A stretch of 64,000 nucleotides of DNA from JACVRW01 sp036407035 (GTDB taxonomy: Bacteria; Actinomycetota; Thermoleophilia; Solirubrobacterales; Thermoleophilaceae), in NCBI GenBank assembly GCA_036407035.1, contig DASXAA010000246.1, positions 1 to 64,000 of the forward strand, written 5' to 3'. The notes beneath the pieces were generated by a model that was not told the origin of the DNA, did no database searches, and worked only from the letters and a program-made list of their open reading frames with translations. The translations under genes and the position numbers were made by a program. Shown piece after piece: positions 34,957 through 45,931 of this stretch (positions are counted from its first letter, which is position 1; each line of letters begins with the position of its first letter).

Positions 34957-36164
34957 TCCATGCCTCCCTCGACCAGCCCGGCCAGCTCGGCGAGCGCCCG
35001 TGCGCCGGCGGCGCCGTCCACGGCTCGGTGGTCGAACGTGAACGTCAGGGCCATAGTCGGCACGACGGCGAGACCGCGGTCGCGAGGAACCACCCGCTCC
35101 ACGGTCCTGCCCGCGGCGAGGATCGCGCTCTCGCCCGGGTTCAGCATCGCCGTGAAGCGATCGACCCCGAACGTGCCGAGGCTGGACAGCGTGACGGTCG
35201 CGCCCGTCATCTCGGCCAGCTGGAGCCGGCCGGCGCGGGCGGTCTCGACGAGCCGGGCGCGTTCGCGGGCGAGGTCGGCCAGCGAGCGCTCGTGAGCGCG
35301 GCGGATGACCGGGACGAGGAGGCCGCGGTCGGTGGCGACCGCGAGGCCCACGTCCACGCCGTCGCGGCGGCGCAACGCGGCCGGGCGGTCGTCGGTCGCG
35401 GCGACGAACGAAGCGCCGAGGTCCGGGTGGCGGACGACGGTCTCGGCCAGCGCCTGCACGAGCAGGTCGAGCACGCCGAGCTTCACGGGCCCCTCGGCCG
35501 ACAGCCGCTCCTTCTCGGCGAGCAGCCGGCCGACGTCCACGTCCCGGGTGAGGGTGAACTGGGGGATCGCCTGGCTCTCGGTCATGCGGCGGGCGATCGA
35601 GAGGCGGGTCGGGCTGAGCGGCTCGATGCGCTCCGGCTCGGGGGCGGCGACGTCGGCGTCGGCGTCGCCGGGCGCCTCGCCGCGCTCGAGCACGACGCGC
35701 TCGACGTCCCGCAGCGTGATGCGCCCGCGCGGCCCGGTCCCCGAGATCTCCTCGAGGGCGATGCCGTGGTGGAGGGCGGCGCGGCGGGCGATCGGGGCGG
35801 CGCGCAGCCGCGGCGGATCGGCGACGGCGGTGGGCGCGGTGGACGCGGGCTCGGCGGCGCCAGGCGCGGGGTCGGCAGCGGCGGACTCCGGCTCGGCCCC
35901 GGCGCGCGCCCGGCCGCCGTCCTCCGCGGCCTCGCCCAGCCGGATCAGCGTCGCGCCGACCGGCACGGTGTCGCCGACCTCCACCTCGAGCCCGACGACC
36001 ACGCCGTCCTGTGGCGCCTCCACGTCGCTCACGGCCTTGTCCGTCTCGACCTCGACGAGCGGGTCGCCCTTGGCCACACGGTCACCCACGCCCACGTGCA
36101 GGGCGATGACGGTGCCTTCGGACACCTCCAGTCCGGCCTGGGGCAGAACGACGTCAACGACCAC
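34944..36164 (-). CDS. 2-oxoacid (acetoin-type) dehydrogenase E2, dihydrolipoyl acyltransferase (module 1)
   Basis: 406 residues. One lipoyl domain with ETDKA (Lys43), a Pro/Ala-rich linker, a peripheral-subunit-binding domain (ARRAALHHGIALEEISGTGPRGRI in pieces, about 125-160), and the catalytic domain ending TFTFDHRAVDGAAGA with the active His. It takes an acyl group from E1 to CoA. GTG start with GAAGG 8 bases upstream. It is divergent from the matching E1 genes at 36302-38225. No E3 is in the window. Confidence 0.92.
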   Translation of the reverse strand: MVVDVVLPQAGLEVSEGTVIALHVGVGDRVAKGDPLVEVETDKAVSDVEAPQDGVVVGLEVEVGDTVPVGATLIRLGEAAEDGGRARAGAEPESAAADPAPGAAEPASTAPTAVADPPRLRAAPIARRAALHHGIALEEISGTGPRGRITLRDVERVVLERGEAPGDADADVAAPEPERIEPLSPTRLSIARRMTESQAIPQFTLTRDVDVGRLLAEKERLSAEGPVKLGVLDLLVQALAETVVRHPDLGASFVAATDDRPAALRRRDGVDVGLAVATDRGLLVPVIRRAHERSLADLARERARLVETARAGRLQLAEMTGATVTLSSLGTFGVDRFTAMLNPGESAILAAGRTVERVVPRDRGLAVVPTMALTFTFDHRAVDGAAGARALAELAGLVEGGMEWRT

Positions 36165-36301
36165 GTCAGCGACCTTCCCTCTCCTCCAGAGACGCCTCGG
36201 TCTGATGGTCTGACGAAGAACCCTACTGAGGCACCCGAGCGGGTGTCAACGGCGCGGAGAGCGTGGATTTGTGTCGGACAATCTGCCAGAGTCTTGCGAC
36301 G
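36165..36301. promoter_or_regulatory. Divergent promoter region between E2 and E1alpha, with TTGT-N5-ACAA site
   Basis: 137 bases hold both promoters. TTGTGTCGGACAA (36269-36281) has 4-bp arms around 5 bases, the shape of a GntR/FadR-type operator, and a GntR regulator is encoded in the downstream operon. GAGTCT (36290-36295) ends 6-7 bases before the ATG and may be the E1alpha -10. No other gene is seen. Confidence 0.4.
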
Positions 36302-37258
36302 ATGAGCACATTCCCCGCCGCGGCTCTGTTCGCCACGATGGCCGTCATCCGCGCCTTCGAGACGCGCGTCGCCGAGCTCTACAAGGCCGGAGAGATCCCC
36401 GGGTTCGTGCACACGTCGCTCGGACAGGAGGCCGTCGCCGCGGGCGTCGGGGCGGCGCTCGCGCCCGGCGACTACGTGGCCACCACCCACCGCGGCCACG
36501 GGCACTGCCTCGCGAGAGGCGTGGACCTCGACGCGATGACGGCAGAGCTGTTCGCGCGCGAGGGCGGCGTCTGCCACGGCAAGGGCGGCTCGATGCACAT
36601 CGCCGATCCGTCCAAGGGCGTCCTCGGCGCCAACGCGATCGTCGGCGCCAGCCTCCCCCTGGGCGTCGGCGCCGGCCTGTCGAGCAAGCTCCTGCGCCAG
36701 GCGCGCGTGTCGGCCGCGTTCTTCGGCGAGGGCGCCGTCAACCAGGGCGCCTTCCACGAGGCGGTCAACCTCGCGGCGATCTGGGACCTGCCGGTGCTGT
36801 TCGTCTGCGAGAACAACGTCTACGCCGAGTTCAGCGACAGCCGCCGCATGACGCGCGTGCCGAGCGTCGTCGAGCGCACCGCCGCCTACGGGATCGACGC
36901 GGAGGAGGTCGACGGCAACGACGCCGAGGCCGTGTACGCGCTCGCGCGGCGGGCCGCGGCGCTCTGCCGCGAGGGGCGCGGCCCGTTCCTGATCGAGGCG
37001 GCCACCTACCGGCACCACGGCCACTACGAGGGCGACCCGCAGGCCTACAAGCCCGACGACGAGGCGGCCGCCTGGCGCGATCGGGACCCGCTCTCCGTGA
37101 CCGCGCAGCGGCTGGTCGAGCGCGGCGAGGCGTCGCAGGAGGAGCTCGACGCGATCACCGCGCAGGCCGCCGAGCGCGTGGACGCGGCGGTGGAGCGCGC
37201 GCGGACCCTGCCCGCGCCGGACAGGGACGAGGCGTTCGCGGATGTCTTCGGCGACTGA
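36302..37258 (+). CDS. Thiamine-diphosphate dehydrogenase E1 alpha subunit (acetoin/2-oxoacid type, module 1)
   Basis: 318 residues. The ThDP-binding stretch reads FFGEGAVNQGAFHEA and ends VCENN, matching GDGxxNxG...NN with Glu for the first Asp. HRGHGHCLARG and GKGGSMHIAD are standard E1alpha blocks; RHHGHYEGD near the end resembles acetoin dehydrogenase AcoA. I chose ATG 36302, not the longer frame from 36263, because homology starts there. It overlaps the beta gene by 17 bases. It decarboxylates a 2-oxoacid or cleaves acetoin with E1beta. Confidence 0.92.
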   Translation: MSTFPAAALFATMAVIRAFETRVAELYKAGEIPGFVHTSLGQEAVAAGVGAALAPGDYVATTHRGHGHCLARGVDLDAMTAELFAREGGVCHGKGGSMHIADPSKGVLGANAIVGASLPLGVGAGLSSKLLRQARVSAAFFGEGAVNQGAFHEAVNLAAIWDLPVLFVCENNVYAEFSDSRRMTRVPSVVERTAAYGIDAEEVDGNDAEAVYALARRAAALCREGRGPFLIEAATYRHHGHYEGDPQAYKPDDEAAAWRDRDPLSVTAQRLVERGEASQEELDAITAQAAERVDAAVERARTLPAPDRDEAFADVFGD

Positions 37259-38225
37259 GGTCAAGCCGCCGCGCTACATCGACGCCCTCGGCGAGGGCAT
37301 GGCGACGGCGCTCGAGGAGGACGAGCGGGTGGTGCTGATCGGCATCGACGTCGGCGCCGGCGGCGGCATCTTCCGCGTCACCAAGGGCCTCCTCGAGCGC
37401 TTCGGGCCCGACCGCGTGCTCGACACGCCGATCAGCGAGATGGGCTTCGTCGGCGCGGCCGTCGGCGCCGCGATGACGGGCCTGCGGCCGATCGTCGAGA
37501 TCATGTTCATGGACTTCGTCGGGGTCTGCCTGGACCCGATCCTCAACCAGGCGGCGAAGCTCCGGTACATGTCGGCGGGCGCGCTCGAGATCCCGGTCGT
37601 GTTCCGCATGCAGACCGGCGCCGGCCGCAGCGCGGGCGCGCAGCACTCGCAGAGCCTCGAGGCCTGGTTCGCCCACGTGCCCGGTCTCAAGGTCGTGATG
37701 CCGGCGACCGTGACCGACGCGCGCGACCTGCTGCTGGCCTCGGTGCGCGACCCGAACCCGGTCGTGTTCGTGGAGAACCGCCGCCTCTACTCGATGCGCG
37801 GCGAGCTGGGCGAGGACCCGCTTCCGCTCGGCAAGGCGCGCGTCGCCCGCGCCGGCGACGACGTGACAGTCGTGACCTGGGGCCAGATGCTGCGCGCGTG
37901 CCTCGCGGCCGCGGACGAGTGCGAGGTCTCGCTCGAGGTGATCGACCTGCGCTCGCTCGTCCCGCTCGACATGGAGACCGTGATCGAGTCGGCGCGCCGC
38001 ACCGGCCGGCTGCTCGTCGTCCACGAGGCCGTTCAGGACTTCGGGGCGGGCGCCGAGATCGCCGCGCGCGTGGCCGACGAGCTGTTCGACGAGCTGCGCA
38101 CGCCGGTCCGCCGCCTGGGCGCACCTCCGGTGCCGTTCCCGTTCAACCCGGAGCTGGAGAGCACTTTGTTGCCGAGCACGAACGCGATCGCGTCAGCTGC
38201 GCAAGCCCTCGAAAAGGAGGGCTAA
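37242..38225 (+). CDS. Thiamine-diphosphate dehydrogenase E1 beta subunit (module 1)
   Basis: 327 residues, transketolase pyrimidine domain plus C-terminal transketolase domain. DTPISEMGFVGAAVGAAMTGLRPIVEIMFMDF in pieces holds the E1beta Glu region; the FRMQTGAGRSAGAQHSQSLEAW block and HVPGLKVVMPAT are typical. GRLLVVHEAVQDFGAGAEIAA is the end block. ATG start within the E1alpha 3' end. Its stop overlaps the next ATG (TAATG). Confidence 0.93.
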   Translation: MSSATEVKPPRYIDALGEGMATALEEDERVVLIGIDVGAGGGIFRVTKGLLERFGPDRVLDTPISEMGFVGAAVGAAMTGLRPIVEIMFMDFVGVCLDPILNQAAKLRYMSAGALEIPVVFRMQTGAGRSAGAQHSQSLEAWFAHVPGLKVVMPATVTDARDLLLASVRDPNPVVFVENRRLYSMRGELGEDPLPLGKARVARAGDDVTVVTWGQMLRACLAAADECEVSLEVIDLRSLVPLDMETVIESARRTGRLLVVHEAVQDFGAGAEIAARVADELFDELRTPVRRLGAPPVPFPFNPELESTLLPSTNAIASAAQALEKEG

Positions 38226-39103
38226 TGTTGAGTGGAGATGTCCGTGGGGCCCACTTCGTGAGCGACGCGCGCGTCGTCACGCCCATCAAGGTCGCGCGAG
38301 CCTATGAGCAGCTCGCCGCGCTCCTGCGCGAGCGGATCACCTCGGGCGACCTGCGCGAGGGCGACAGGCTGCCGTCCGAGGCGGCGCTCGCCGAGCAGGC
38401 CGGCGTCAGCCGGTCGACCGTGCGCGAGGCGCTCCGGATGCTCGAGGAGGCCGGCCTGGTGGAGCGGCCGAGCCCGCGCATCATGGTCGTCGCGCGGCGC
38501 GACGACGACCCCGCCTTCCGCGAGCTGCGGCGCCTGCTGCGCCGCCGCAACGTGACCTTCCACCACCTGCACGAGGCGCTGATGACGCTGGAGCCGGAGC
38601 TGTCGCGCTTCGCCGCGATGCGGGCGGACTCCTCCGACGTGCGCGTGCTCCACGACTCGATCGCCGCCCAGGAGCAGCACCTCGACCACCTGCGGGAGTG
38701 GAGCCGCCTGGACGTGGAGTTCCACCTCGCGATCGCCGAGATGAGCGCGAACCCGGCGCTGATCATCGCGCGCGAGCCGATCAGCCAGCTCCTCCTTCCC
38801 ACCCTCTACCGCTTCATGGACTCGCGGGAGATGGCCGAGCACGCCACGCGCTACCACAAGCGCATCGTCAGCGAGATCGAGGCGGGCGACCCGGACACCG
38901 CAGCGGCCGTCACGCGACGGCACATCAACGACTGGCGCACGGCCTGGGAAAAGCGCGGCTTGGACTTCCACCAAGAGGTCCTGGACCTCGGCGACACCTC
39001 GGCGCACGAGCCCTCTACGGTCGCGGGTGGCCACCCCGACAAGGAGGCAGAATGGGCTTCGTCAAGCGCCCCGAGGAGATCGCCCGCATCCAGCATGCGC
39101 TGA
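38225..39103 (+). CDS. GntR-family (FCD/FadR type) transcriptional regulator
   Basis: 292 residues. The winged helix lies at about 22-90: YEQLAALLRERITSGDLREGDRLPSE and the VSRSTVREALRMLEEAGLVE block. The effector domain has metal-type positions in FHLAIAEMSANPAL and YHKRIVSEIEAGD, as in FCD proteins that bind carboxylates. The ATG overlaps the E1beta stop and follows AAGGAGG. The last 17 codons overlap the next gene, and the C-terminal tail looks like read-through rather than a folded part. Likely autoregulator of this operon, perhaps at 36269-36281. Confidence 0.9.
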   Translation: MLSGDVRGAHFVSDARVVTPIKVARAYEQLAALLRERITSGDLREGDRLPSEAALAEQAGVSRSTVREALRMLEEAGLVERPSPRIMVVARRDDDPAFRELRRLLRRRNVTFHHLHEALMTLEPELSRFAAMRADSSDVRVLHDSIAAQEQHLDHLREWSRLDVEFHLAIAEMSANPALIIAREPISQLLLPTLYRFMDSREMAEHATRYHKRIVSEIEAGDPDTAAAVTRRHINDWRTAWEKRGLDFHQEVLDLGDTSAHEPSTVAGGHPDKEAEWASSSAPRRSPASSMR

Positions 39104-39843
39104 GTCATCCGCGCTTCGTGGGCGGCGAGATGCTGTCGGTGAACTTCCTCACCGACCCCACGATCGTCGAGGCCGTGCTGCCGCCGCCGCTCGAGCCGGC
39201 GGACGAGCCGCGGGTGACGGCGATGGTCGGCCGCTGGCAGTCCAACTGCGTGGCCGACTTCGCGGGCGGCGCCATCTACGTGGCGGCGCGCCACGACGGC
39301 GTGGACGGCGACTACGTGCTCGCGATGTACATGGACACGGACGCCGCAACGATCTACGGCCGCGACCTCTTCGGCGAGCCGAAGAAGATCGCCACCACCG
39401 GCCTGCGCCGCAAGGGCGACACGTTCCGCGGCTGGCTCGACCGCGGCGGCGTGCGGCTGATCGAGCTGAACGCGCAGATGACGGGCTCGGCCGGGCCGTT
39501 CGAGGCCGAGGGCGTGAACTTCAACTTCAAGGCGCGCCCGGCGGCCGACGGGGTCGGGCTCGAGGAGGACGCCATCCTCACCCGCGCGACGTTCGAGGTC
39601 CGCGCGACGACCTCGCTCGAGGGCGCCGGCAGCGTCGTGCTGCGCGGCAGCGTGCACGACCCGCTCGACGAGCTGCCCGTGCGGAAGGTGCTCGGCGCGG
39701 TGTACAACGAGTGCGACCTGATCGCCTCCTGTGAGGCGGTCGCGACCACGCCGGCGGACGTCTTCCTGCCGTTCCACTACGGCCGCCACGACGACTGGAG
39801 CGCGCTGGACACGGAGAGCAGCGCGGTGGTCCCCGTGGCGTGA
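39052..39843 (+). CDS. Acetoacetate decarboxylase-like protein (copy 2)
   Basis: 263 residues. LPPPLEPADEP, the AMYMDTDAATIYGRDLFGEPKKIA block with the lysine pair, and the final DCDLIAS-like ECDLIASCEAV are superfamily marks. Start ATG 39052 with AAGGAGG 4 bases before; the frame is open far upstream but only over the GntR gene. The thiolase GTG start overlaps its stop (GTGA). The same KK site as copy 1 (10380-11204) is kept, so both may form a Schiff base. The true substrate is unknown. Confidence 0.85.
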   Translation: MGFVKRPEEIARIQHALSHPRFVGGEMLSVNFLTDPTIVEAVLPPPLEPADEPRVTAMVGRWQSNCVADFAGGAIYVAARHDGVDGDYVLAMYMDTDAATIYGRDLFGEPKKIATTGLRRKGDTFRGWLDRGGVRLIELNAQMTGSAGPFEAEGVNFNFKARPAADGVGLEEDAILTRATFEVRATTSLEGAGSVVLRGSVHDPLDELPVRKVLGAVYNECDLIASCEAVATTPADVFLPFHYGRHDDWSALDTESSAVVPVA

Positions 39844-40967
39844 GCAGGCCCGTCGTCGTCGCCGGGGCGGGCATGACCCGCTTCGAGAAGAGCTCCCGCA
39901 CCCTGCGGGAGCTCGCCGGCGAAGCGGTGCGCGACGCCCTCGCCGACGCGAACGTCGAGGTCGGCGACGTGGAGGCCGCGTACGTCGGCAACGCCGCCGC
40001 CGGGCTCGTGACGGGCCAGGAGATGATCCGCGGCCAGGTGATGCTGCGGCCGCTCGGCATCGAGGGCATCCCGATCTTCAACGTCGAGAACGCCTGCGCC
40101 TCGGCCGCGAGCGCGCTCCACCTCGGCTGGCAGGCGGTCGAGACCGGGATGCAGAGGGTCGTGCTCTGCCTCGGCGCCGAGAAGCTCACGCACGACGACA
40201 AGTCCGTCGGCATGAACGCGATCGGCACGGCGATCGACATGGAGCGGCGCGTGGAGCTCGTGGAGGCAGTGGGGACGAGCGACGACGGGGGCGCGCAGCG
40301 CTCGTTCTTCATGGACCTGTACGCGGACATGGCGCGCCGCTACATGCGCGCGTCGGGCGCGACGCCCGAGCACTTCGCGCAGGTGGTGGTGAAGAACCAG
40401 CACAACGGCGCGCTCAACCCGCGCGCCCAGTACGGCGGCGAGCTGACGGTCGAGGATGTGCTCGAGAGCCGCGCGATCGTGGACCCGCTGACCCTGCTGA
40501 TGTGCTCGCCGATCTCCGACGGCGCCGCCGCCGTGGTGCTGAGGAGCGAGGGCGCCGGTCCCCGCATCCGCGCGTCCGTGGTCCGCTCGGGCGACTCCGC
40601 CGGCGAGTCCGTGTCCCGCACCGGGCGGGCGGCGTTCGAGCAGGCCGGGCTCGGCCCGGACGACCTCGACGTCGCCGAGGTGCACGACGCGAGCGCGCCG
40701 GCCGAGCTGATCCTCTACGAGCAGCTCGGCATCGCCGAGGCGGGCGGGGCGCCCGATCTGATCGCCTCCGGCCGCACGCGGCTCGACGGCGAGCTGCCCG
40801 TGAACACGAGCGGCGGCCTGCTCAGCAAGGGGCACCCGATCGGCGCCACGGGCATCGCCCAGGTGTGCGAAGCCACCTGGCAGCTGCGCGGCGAGGCGGG
40901 CCCGCGCCAGGTCGATGGCGCGCGCGTGGCTCTGACGGAGAACGGCGGCGGCTGGCTCGAGGGCGAC

Positions 40968-41725
<758 letters not shown>

Positions 41726-41729
<4 letters not shown>

Positions 41730-44449
41730 CGCATGTCACCCCCGGCCGACACGAGCTCGTCCTCCTCCTCGCCCAGGTACGCGGCGATCACGGCCGGGTC
41801 GCTGCGCACCTCCGCCGGGGCGCCCTGGGAGATCTTGCGCCCGAAGTCGAGCACCACGAGCTCGTCGCACACGGACATGACGAAGTTCATGTCGTGCTCC
41901 ACGAGCAGCACCGCGATGCCCCAGTCCTTCGCGAGGCGCTCCACGACCTTGGCGAGCTCGGCGGTCTCCGCGTCGCCGAGGCCCGCGGCGGGCTCGTCGA
42001 TCAGGAGCACGCTGGGCCGCGTGGCCACCGCGCGCGCGAGCGCCAGCAGCCGGCGCCTGCCGTACGGCAGGTCCTCCACGTTGCGCTCGAGGTCCGCCTC
42101 GAGGTTGAACTCGCGGATCGTGCTCACCACCGCTTCCGGCAGCGGCGGGGACAGCGGCCAGACCGTGTCGCGGAAGTAGGAGACGAAGTCCCGCGGGTCG
42201 CTCGCGGCACGCAGGTTGTCGAACACCGTCGAGTCCTCGAACAGCTCGAGCGACTGGAACGAGCGCCCGAGGCCGGCCCGCGCGCGCTTCACGACGGACC
42301 ACTTGCGGATGTCCTCGCCGTCCAGCAGCAGCGACGCGCCCGGCGACATGCGGGTGAAGCCGGTGACCGCATCGATCAGCGAGGTCTTGCCGGCGCCGTT
42401 CGGGCCGATCAGACCGAGCACCTGCCCGGGCCGGACGGTCACGTCCACGCCGTCGACGGCGACCGTCCCGCCGTACTCGACCGTGAGGTTGCGGACCTCG
42501 AGCGTCTTCTCGGGCACACGCGACACGCCGCTCTCGGGAGGCAGGACGCGCGGCGGCCGCTCGCGCGGCCGCAGGAACGGCAGGGCGCCCGCGAGCTTGG
42601 TGCGCACCCAGGCGATCTGCGCGATCGACTCCTTCGCGATGCCGTTCTGGTTGAGGAGCAGCAGCACCATGAGCGACACGCCGCCGATCAGCGGGATGTA
42701 CTTGCCGACGCCGGATCCGAGCTGCTCGAGGATCTGCTGGCTGATCGCGCCGGGGGCCAGCGTCGCGCCGAGCACGGGCCCGAAGAGGAAGCCGATGCCG
42801 CCGATCATCGCGTACGCGACCATCGTGATCGAGGTGAAGGAGTCGAACGACGGGTAGGTGATCGAGGTGCTGCGGAAGGCCAGCAGCACACCGCCGAGGC
42901 CGGCGATCGCCGCCGAGAGCGCAAAGGCGTACAGCTTCGCCCCCGGCACGCTGATGCCGAGCGCCGCCGCCGCCCGCTCGTTCGTCCGCACGGCGATCAG
43001 CCGGCGCCCGGACCGCCCGCGGCGGATGTTCGAGACGGCCAGCGTCGCGATCACGAGGCAGCCGAGCGCGAACAGCCCGTAGCGGGTCGGGTGCGACGGC
43101 GCAGCGATGTCGAGCCCGAAGAACGACGGGTCGTCGACGATCGTGCCGCCGAAGCCGCCCGTGTAGTCCGTGTTGTTGAACAGGATGAGCTCGATGCACG
43201 TGCCGAGACCGAGGGTCACGATCGCCAGGTTGATGCCGCGCGTGCGCACCGCCGGCAGTCCGAACAGCACGCCGAGCGGGAGGGTCGCCACGACGCCGAT
43301 GAGCGCACCGAGCAGGAACGGGAGGTCCTTCGAGGCGCACAGCCGCCCCGCCACCCAGGCGCCGAACCCCGCGAAGGCGAACTGGGCCAGGGACAGCTGG
43401 CCGGTGTAGCCGGTCAGCACCACGACCGACAGCAGGACGACCGCCACGCAGACCGTGACGGTGAACGCGTCGATCCAGATCGGCGGCGTCGTGGCCATCA
43501 GGAACGCGCACACCACGACGGCGAACAGCAGACCGGGCCAGTGCACGCGCCCGGTGCCGATCAGGGGGAGCCGCTGCAGGAGGTAGTCGCGGAGCGGCAG
43601 CGCCTGTCCGCGCACCACGAGCCAGAGCACGATCAGCAGGAACGGCACCGCGGTGTCCACGCCCGGCTGCTCGACGTAGCGGCTCACCTCCGTCTGCGCG
43701 ATGCCGATCGCGAGCCCGGCGGCGAACGCGATCGGGAACGAGCGGAAGCCCGCCACGAGCGCCGCGGCCGTCGCGGCCAGCACGAGGTTCGTGAGCACCG
43801 CGGGCTGTAGCGTCACGATCGGGACGATGAGGATCGCGGCCAGGCCGGCCAGGCCGCAGCCGAGCGTCCAGTTGATGATCGCGATCCGGTCGGGCGACCA
43901 GCCGAGCGAGCTCGCTGCGCGCTCGTTCTCGGCCACGGCCGAGGTCGCGAGTCCGAAGCGCGTGTAGCGGTACATGGCCCACAGCGCCAGCGTCAGGACC
44001 GCGGCGACGCCGAGGAGGATCAGGCGGTCCGCGGAGATGACGATGTCGCCGGAGATGTGCAGGACCTTCGTCGGCAGGTCGCTCTGCACGAACTTCGGCG
44101 TCGACTCGTAACGCAGCACCGCGATCGACTGGAGCGTGATCAGCACGCCGAGCGTGGCGATCACGCGCACGACCGGCGCGGCCTGGCGCAGCGGGCGCAT
44201 GAGGAACAGGTGCGTCAGCGCCCCGATCGCGGCGCAGAAGAGGACGCCGACGACCAGCGCCGGGAGGAAGCGCCAGTCCTGGTTCTCGGTCAGCTCCCAC
44301 CAGACGTACGCCCCGGCCATCCCGATCGCGCCGAGCGCGAAGTTCAGGACTCCGGAGCCGCGGTAGATGATGATCAGGCCCTGAGAGGCCAGCGCGTACA
44401 GGGCACCGACGCCGAAGCCCAGTAGCGCGAACCTGATGACCTCCTCCAA
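41726..44449 (-). CDS. Three-part fusion LivH permease - LivM permease - LivG ATPase
   Basis: 907 residues. About 1-290 is a LivH-type permease (GLIIIYRGSGVLNFALGAIGM in pieces); about 300-610 is LivM (TGYTGQLSLAQFAFAGFGAW, TLGLGTCIELILFNNTD); about 645-907 is LivG with Walker A GPNGAGKTS, GRSFQSLELF, YGRRRLLALARA and Walker B VLLIDEPAAGLGD. All three parts are complete, with no frameshift. The TTG start has GGGAG 7 bases before. LivH-LivM and LivM-LivG fusions are known; a triple fusion is rarer. Confidence 0.93.
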
Positions 44450-44476
44450 GACCGTCTCCCTCCGTTCGAGACCGGC

Positions 44477-44518
44477 CGGGTCGCGCCGGCCCCGGCTCGA
44501 GCCGGGACCGGCGACCCG
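44477..44518 (-). terminator. Strong intergenic hairpin between binding-protein and permease genes
   Basis: CGGGTCG (44477-44483) pairs CGACCCG (44512-44518); inside, CCGG pairs CCGG, and a perfect palindrome CCCGGCTCGAGCCGGG (44491-44506) forms the tip. It lies just past the binding-protein stop. Such hairpins usually attenuate or process the mRNA so that the binding protein is made in excess. Confidence 0.6.
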
Positions 44519-44523
44519 TTACG

Positions 44524-45819
44524 TCAGCCGCAGTTCATCGGGTTCTTGCCCCCGGCGAGCTCGGACACGTCCTCGAAGTCCGTGGTCAGCGGCTCGAGCT
44601 TGCCGTCCTTCAGCGTGCTGTAGACGACGCAGCGGTTGAACAGCCGGTCGAACCCCTTGGGCCCGCCGTCGTCCTTCCACGGCTTGCTCAGATCGAGCGG
44701 CGGGACCATCCCCGGCAGGTCGATCTTGGCCTTGCCCGCCGCGTCGAGGAACGCCGGGCCCGTGATGTCGCCCGACATGCCCTCCACGATCTGCTGGAAG
44801 CCCGCGTACGCGGCCCAGGTCCCCATGCCGCCGAGGCTGTTGTAGTCCTGGTCCGGATCAGCGTTGTAGTCGTCGAGCGCGCTCCGGTAGTCGTCCCACT
44901 GCTTAAGGGAGATGTCCGGGTACATGCCGGCGATGATGTCGCCGTCGGTCACGTCCTCGAAGCCCTTGGCGACCTTCTCGTTCAGGTTGCCCTGGGGGCC
45001 GTACATGCGGGCGTCGGAGCCCGACTGGGCGAACGCCGGCATCCAGGCGATGTAGGGCGTCTCCGACACGATCATCACGAGGCAGTCCGCGCCACCGCCC
45101 GTGGCCTCGGCCACCTCGGCGCTGTAGTCCTTGGCCGTGGCCGGCAGGGTCACATACTTCTGGATCTTCGTGTTGAGGTTCTTCGCCGCGTTGTCGAGCA
45201 GCGGCTTGAACGCCTCGGCACCCTCGATGATCACGCCGTTGATGTGCTTGCAGCCGTCGTCGACTGCCCGCTTGACGAGTCCCACCCCGTACAGCGGCTG
45301 GTTTCCCATCGGGAAGACGCTGTCGGTCGTCAGCTCCGCCGCCGAGATCGCGCAGCAGTTCCCGAAGTAGGAGATGTTGGCCTTGTCCAAGATCGGGACG
45401 ATCGCGTCGCCCGTGAAGCTGAACGAGCCGACCACCGCCACCGCCTTGTCGGCCACGGCCTTGCGCGCGCAGGCCGCCGCATCCGTCGGCGTGCCCTTCA
45501 GGTCGCAGAACTTGACCTCGAGCGGGCGACCGTTGATGCCGCCGTTCGCGTTAACCCACTCGCCGTAGACGCGCGCGGTCTCCGCGATGTTCTTGTACTG
45601 CGGACCCTGCGTGTTCACGTCGGCGAACGTGTACGTCACGATCGGCTCGCCTGTCGGCTTCGGCGCGGTCGACTGGGACGCCGAATCGTCGCCGCTCGAG
45701 GCGTTGTCGTCGTCGTCGCCGCCGCAGGCCGCCAGCGCCACGGCGCAGGCGAGAAGCGCGACCATCAGCAGGTAAGGCCACTTCGAGCGTGCCGCGGAGC
45801 GGCCAGCGGGATCCGTCAT
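44524..45819 (-). CDS. ABC transporter substrate-binding lipoprotein (Leu/Ile/Val-type)
   Basis: 431 residues. Lipoprotein signal with hydrophobic core and lipobox LAAC, Cys32, followed by an Asp/Ser/Gly linker. The mature part is a periplasmic-binding-protein type I fold: YGEWVNANGGINGRPLEV, KAVAVVGSFSF, and later YGPQGNLNEKV. It captures a small solute outside the membrane for the fused permease. Amino acid, aromatic acid or short-chain compound are all possible; the catabolic setting suggests a carbon source. ATG with GAGGAGG upstream. Confidence 0.93.
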   Translation of the reverse strand: MTDPAGRSAARSKWPYLLMVALLACAVALAACGGDDDDNASSGDDSASQSTAPKPTGEPIVTYTFADVNTQGPQYKNIAETARVYGEWVNANGGINGRPLEVKFCDLKGTPTDAAACARKAVADKAVAVVGSFSFTGDAIVPILDKANISYFGNCCAISAAELTTDSVFPMGNQPLYGVGLVKRAVDDGCKHINGVIIEGAEAFKPLLDNAAKNLNTKIQKYVTLPATAKDYSAEVAEATGGGADCLVMIVSETPYIAWMPAFAQSGSDARMYGPQGNLNEKVAKGFEDVTDGDIIAGMYPDISLKQWDDYRSALDDYNADPDQDYNSLGGMGTWAAYAGFQQIVEGMSGDITGPAFLDAAGKAKIDLPGMVPPLDLSKPWKDDGGPKGFDRLFNRCVVYSTLKDGKLEPLTTDFEDVSELAGGKNPMNCG

Positions 45820-45905
45820 GGAGACTCCTCCTCAGGTAGCAGCCCGAATTCCGCGGCAAGCGTACGGTCGCCCTCTGGCGCGGCGGAGGGCCTGAGCGGC
45901 GCTCG

Positions 45906-45922
45906 GTTGGAGAATCACCAAT
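45906..45922 (+). promoter_or_regulatory. Recurrent palindromic motif, site E
   Basis: GTTGGAGAATCACCAAT, with TTGG/CCAA arms, lies about 87-103 bases before the ABC binding-protein start, between it and the DUF3237 gene stop (45932). Confidence 0.4.
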
Positions 45923-45931
45923 CCGCGCCCG

